A DNA stretch of 64,000 nucleotides from NCBI GenBank assembly GCA_949316495.1, contig OX439004.1, positions 52,918,159-52,982,158 of the forward strand, given 5' to 3'. Positions 60,085 to 64,000 of the stretch are shown here, piece after piece. Origin of the DNA: Amphiduros pacificus. Taxonomy: Eukaryota > Annelida > Polychaeta > Phyllodocida > Hesionidae. The stretch's first letter is position 1. Each line of letters begins with the position of its first letter. The notes under the pieces are model-generated. The model was not told the origin of the DNA. It was given only the letters and a program-made list of their open reading frames with translations, and did no database searches. The position numbers and the translations under genes were made by a program.

Positions 60085-61232
60085 TCAGTAGATATAGATG
60101 TCTGGCTCTCCCTGGTGAGTAGATATAGATGTCTGGCTGTCCCTGGTGAGTAGATACAGATGTCTGGCTCTCTGGTGAGTAGATACAGATGTCTGGTTCT
60201 CCCTGGTGAGTAGATACAGATGTCTGGCATTCCCTGATAAGTAGATATAGATGTCTGGCTCTCCCTGGTGAGTAGATATAGATGTCTGGGTCTCCCTGGT
60301 GAGTAGATATAGATGTCTGGAGCTCCCTGGGGAGTAGATATAGATGTCTGGCTCTCCCTGGTGAGTAGATATAGATGTCTGGCTCTCCCTGGGGAGTAGA
60401 TATCGATGTGTGGAGCTCCCTGGGGAGTAGCTATAGATGTCTGGCTCCCTCAGATGAGTAGTTATAGATGTCCGGCTCTCCCTGTTGAGTAGATATAGAT
60501 GTCTGGCTCTCCCTGTTGAGTAGATATAGATGTCTGGCTCTCCCTGATGAGTAGATATAGATATCTGGCTGTCCCTGGTGGGTAGATATAGATGTCTGGC
60601 CCTACCTGGTGAGTAGATATAGATGTCTGGCTCTCCCTGGTGAGTGGATATAGATGTCTGGCTGTCCCTGGTGAGTAGATATAGATGTCTGGCTCTCCCT
60701 GGGGAGTAGATATCGATGTGTGGAGCTCCCTGGGGAGTAGCTATAGATGTCTGGCTCCCTCAGATGAGTAGTTATAGATGTCCGGCTCTCCCTGTTGAGT
60801 AGATATAGATGTCTGGCTCTCCCTGTTGAGTAGATATAGATGTCTGGCTCTCCCTGATGAGTAGATATAGATATCTGGCTGTCCCTGGTGGGTAGATATA
60901 GATGTCTGGCCCTACCTGGTGAGTAGATATAGATGTCTGGCTCTCCCTGGTGAGTGGATATAGATGTCTGGCTGTCCCTGGTGAGTAGGTATAGATGTCT
61001 GGCTGTCCCTGGTGAGTAGGTATAGATGTCTGGCTCTTCGTGGTGAGTAGATATAGATGTCCGGCTCTCCCTGTTGAGTAGATATAGATGTCTGGCTGTC
61101 CCTGGTGAGTAGATATAGATGTCTGGCTGTCTGTGGTGAGTAGATATAGATGTCTGGCTCTCCCCGGTTAGTAGATATAGATGTCTGGCTCTCCCCAGTG
61201 AGTAGATATAGATGTCTGGCTGTCTCTGATGA
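60085..61232. repeat. 31-bp minisatellite, about 37 copies
   Basis: GAGTAGATATAGATGTCTGG plus CTCTCCCTGGT repeats at 31 bp. A block of ten units (310 bp) containing marker variants GGGGAGTAGATATCGATGTG, AGCTATAG and CCTCAGATGAG is duplicated: markers at 60,391 and 60,701. A stop-free minus frame of about 240 codons follows from the repeat. Confidence 0.98.
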
Positions 61233-63597
61233 GTGTCACATGGATGGGATGGCCAGCTTCCTCTCACTGCTGCTGATGCTGGGTAAATGGTTGAAAACAA
61301 TGGCAGACTATCCCTAGTGCACAAGTTGCCAGTATGTTAATTGATTACACACAAGTTTCTGATGGTGATTTCAAAGTGTTTTTATGGTAGTTAATTTTGG
61401 GAGAGCTACACGTTTTTGGACAGTTTCATCATCGTTTGTGTGAGGTCTTAACACATTCTAATCTGAATATCAGCTCTATTCATACCTCATAGACACTAAA
61501 TGCTCGCTGATTTTCTCAAACCTAAAATGGCTCTTATTTTTTAATAGAGATCGTCACTGTGTCAGTCATTTGCATAATCTGGGATATGAAATTCCATCAT
61601 TCTCTTCAAGCCTTGATTTGAAAGTACCAAAATTAGTTTTATGAAATTATTAATTTATGAAGAATTTAATTTTACTTCAAATGATTTATCAATTTTGTCA
61701 TTTTCAACTCAATGTTATTTTATATTTTATGAATGCAAATCTCATCACATTCCAGAGCCTAAAATTTTTCTCCAATTCAACTCAACGTTTTACCATATTA
61801 TTTGGTCAGAGTGCAATCTTATTAGCGTCAGTTATTTAAGTTGACTATTTACAGTGCTATCTTAGTTGACCATTTTGAGTGATATTCAAATTGACCTTTT
61901 GGAATGATAATTCCACTCAACTCATATTTAGTAATGGAAGGGGACATATTATATTCAGATGACTTATCCTCTTGTCTAAACTTGATATGAAATGACTGCT
62001 TAGTATTGTATAAAGGAAACCTTTTCATGGTGGCATTCAGCATGTTTACAGAGGAGAGGAGTTTCGTTCCACGTTATGTGCTTATAATTCCCACGTCAGC
62101 ACAGACTTTTTGTTGTTGCCTTTTTCAGCAGATTGCCGCCGAGGGAGTGCTCAGCAATGCTGCTGATTGTATCACTTCATAGGCTTAATTGAAATACAAT
62201 ATTCTCCACAATTGCTCTGATGAAATTATGCCACAACGTGTGTGTTTATTTGTATGCTTTAACATAAACATGATCAAGGAAATGAAAGTCTGTTTTCTGC
62301 ATATGCAAGTCGACCTGGCACAGAGAATTGCAGCAGTCTGTTGTATCATTCTCAGGATAATCATACTTTATATGATGTTTCATTTGAATATTCATAGATT
62401 GACAGCATCATGTTAAACAATGTGTTGCAACTTTGCAAACTATGCAGACGAGGACACAGAGGTGTGACGTCAATAGTAGTTTCAACAACATGGATGATAA
62501 TTGTCTGAAGTAAATTAAGAATATATACTTGACAAATGACATACTACGTATCAGATTCACCTGATTTATCACAGATACTACCCAATGTATCACACGTGTG
62601 GTCCTATATTAAATTTTAGAATTGCATAACAATCTTAATAGCAACATAGATACAGACACAATAACATCATATTTATACTAAACTGCTCTCAGGGTTTTAA
62701 GATTTCAGACTTGATTATTCAGTGAAGTGATCCAGATCTGAGCACTGGAGTACTTCACAGAGTCAGCATAAACCTGGAAATCATTGTTAGCTCCACCGCC
62801 CAAGCAGCACAGGAGATATGGTTTTCGGCTGCGTGTGTGAGTGCGTGCATCAATCTTTCCATCAACAGAAACAAGTGATCTTTAAAGTTCTTGAGATACA
62901 TTAGGAATAGAACTTCTGCATTTCTGGTACTTTTAACCATTATATAGGTGTGTATTAAGATGATAACCTCAAAACTTTACCTACCTATTGTTGCCTTCTT
63001 GTATTCTATCCATTATGAGACAGACATATATTATAAGAGTCTTGTTCTGCTTCTCCAATTTGTCTCTGTTCTGAAGTAGGAATTAATTTGATATGTTATT
63101 TCCAAAAAAATTGATAATGATTCGTGTTATGCAACAAAAAACAGACATTTGACAGGAAAAAAACAGTTCACAAATAAAAATACTTTGACACAAGTTTTTT
63201 CAAAAGAAATTTCCTACCATCACGCAAATGGTGCCAAGAATCATTTCGTTGTTTACAGGGGGATATTAGAAAACCACAATGTCTGTCATGTCATACGATA
63301 GCGTTATCTGAGGCGAACAAGCTTGAAGTTTGAAATATTGCCAGAGAACATTGTGCAATTCACAATAGATCTGTTCATTGCTAGCAGATAGTTGTGGACA
63401 TCATGCAAGTCATAGAGACACTTACACATAAAACATTATCGTCTCCCTTTCTACTTCTTATCCACAAAGATCTCTACACACAGAACTCAGTCTTCAATCA
63501 TCTGTGTTGTCATGCTACCGGAGTGTTACTGGATATGTAGACAATTCAGAACAGCATTTCAGATTTTAAAATTTCTCTGAAGTCTTCACGTTTTTAT
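61233..63597. other. AT-rich unique sequence, no gene seen
   Basis: Open frames are short (75 codons or less). Three diverged 25-bp family units lie at 61,838-61,912. Confidence 0.55.
61838..61912 (+). repeat. three diverged 25-bp family units
   Basis: TTGACTATTTACAG, TTGACCATTTTGAGTGATAT and TTGACCTTTTGGAATGATAA are spaced at about 25 bp and match the plus orientation of the 30.7-kb array. Confidence 0.6.
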
Positions 63598-63700
63598 GAT
63601 TATACACTTGGTAGAGCATTTGGCTTGAGACCCAGGGATTTCTGGTTTGAATCCAGGTCAGTTACTGTTGAGTACTATGAACAGGTATTATATGGAATCA
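63598..63700 (+). repeat. tRNA-derived SINE head
   Basis: TTGGTAGAGCATTTGGC resembles the D-arm region of tRNAs, and CTGGTTTGAATCCAG forms a T-arm (CTGG stem, TTTGAAT loop, CCAG) with a near-consensus B box. An anticodon-arm-like TTTGG/CCAGG lies between them. The acceptor stem is not closed, so a SINE head or tRNA pseudogene is more likely than a functional tRNA. Confidence 0.55.
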
Positions 63701-63830
63701 GTGCATTATAAATGTTACCTTCACATTTATATATAGATATAGGGCATTAATTTGTGTCCTATCCCTAATCCATGTCCAATCCATGCTCCTGCTCTGATCT
63801 GTGACCATAATTCCTCATGGAGAACAGGAG

Positions 63831-64000
63831 AGGACATTGACTGGGGACGCTGACACAGAGTAGGGATACTGTGACCCAGATCAGGTCAGAGGTCAGAGGT
63901 CAGAGATAGGACATTGACTAGGGAAGCTAACACAGAGTAGGGATACTGTGACCCAGATCATGTCAGAGGTCGGAGGTCAGAGATAGGGCATTGACTAGGG
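63831..64000. repeat. ~77-bp tandem repeat running off the window
   Basis: ACATTGACTRGGG recurs at 63,835, 63,911 and 63,988 (76-77 bp), with GATACTGTGACCCAGATCA and an AGGTCAG-rich segment in each unit. The first unit has three AGGTCA half-sites spaced by one base (63,883-63,902). At least two units are visible and the array continues beyond the right edge. Confidence 0.93.

Noticed and set aside
1-64000. CRISPR array
   Set aside because: The repeats are head to tail without unique spacers, and the sequence is eukaryotic in character.
1-64000. Endogenous retrovirus, LTR element or Polinton remains
   Set aside because: I found no paired long terminal repeats and no reverse transcriptase, integrase, capsid or polymerase-like open frame.

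Overview
This window looks like non-coding animal nuclear DNA, most likely from a mollusc or another lophotrochozoan. It is AT-rich, has no bacterial-style gene layout, and carries microsatellites, SINE-like and MITE-like repeats and CTTGACC/AAGGTCA-type dispersed tandem repeats of the kind I associate with bivalve and gastropod genomes. The taxon is an inference from repeat style, not from a gene. I found no protein-coding exon, rRNA or intact tRNA that I can defend. The long open frames that exist are artefacts of stop-free tandem repeats.

The dominant content is tandem repeats. At least 17 distinct minisatellite arrays cover roughly 28 kb (about 44%) of the 64 kb. From left to right: 19-bp (1-396), 51-bp (1.75-3.98 kb), 62-bp (7.1-13.5 kb, 104 units), 47-bp (14.9-16.2 kb), a second 47-bp (16.6-17.7 kb), a ~146-bp alternating composite (18.7-20.8 kb), 56-bp (23.5-23.9 kb), 30-bp (24.0-25.6 kb), 25-bp (30.7-31.2 kb), 30-bp (36.0-36.3 kb), 27-bp (37.1-37.9 kb), 38-bp (39.1-39.8 kb), another 30-bp (39.9-41.0 kb), 34-bp (43.1-43.9 kb), 24-30-bp (46.5-47.5 kb), 88-bp (51.6-57.9 kb, 71 units), 31-bp (60.1-61.2 kb) and a ~77-bp array leaving the right edge. 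Most arrays show higher-order repeats, and indels can be accounted for unit by unit, so the assembly appears to resolve them well.

Between the arrays lies AT-rich unique sequence. It holds one foldback MITE with TA target duplications (21.3-22.3 kb), two tRNA-like SINE heads (about 5.0 and 63.6 kb), simple repeats, and a ~55-bp dispersed module whose eight recognisable copies (both strands) all lie within about 400 bp of a tandem array.

The most interesting functional hint is two candidate recursive splice sites on the + strand (14,820/14,821 and 50,452/50,453), each a T-rich tract ending CAG followed directly by GTRAGT. With no exons visible, they suggest the window may be the interior of a very long + strand intron. 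In that setting the 51-bp array (43 repeats of a 3'-splice-site-like sequence) and the 88-bp array (71 repeats of AG/GTGAGC, a 5'-splice-site-like sequence) would be dense decoy fields. This is inference and needs RNA data.
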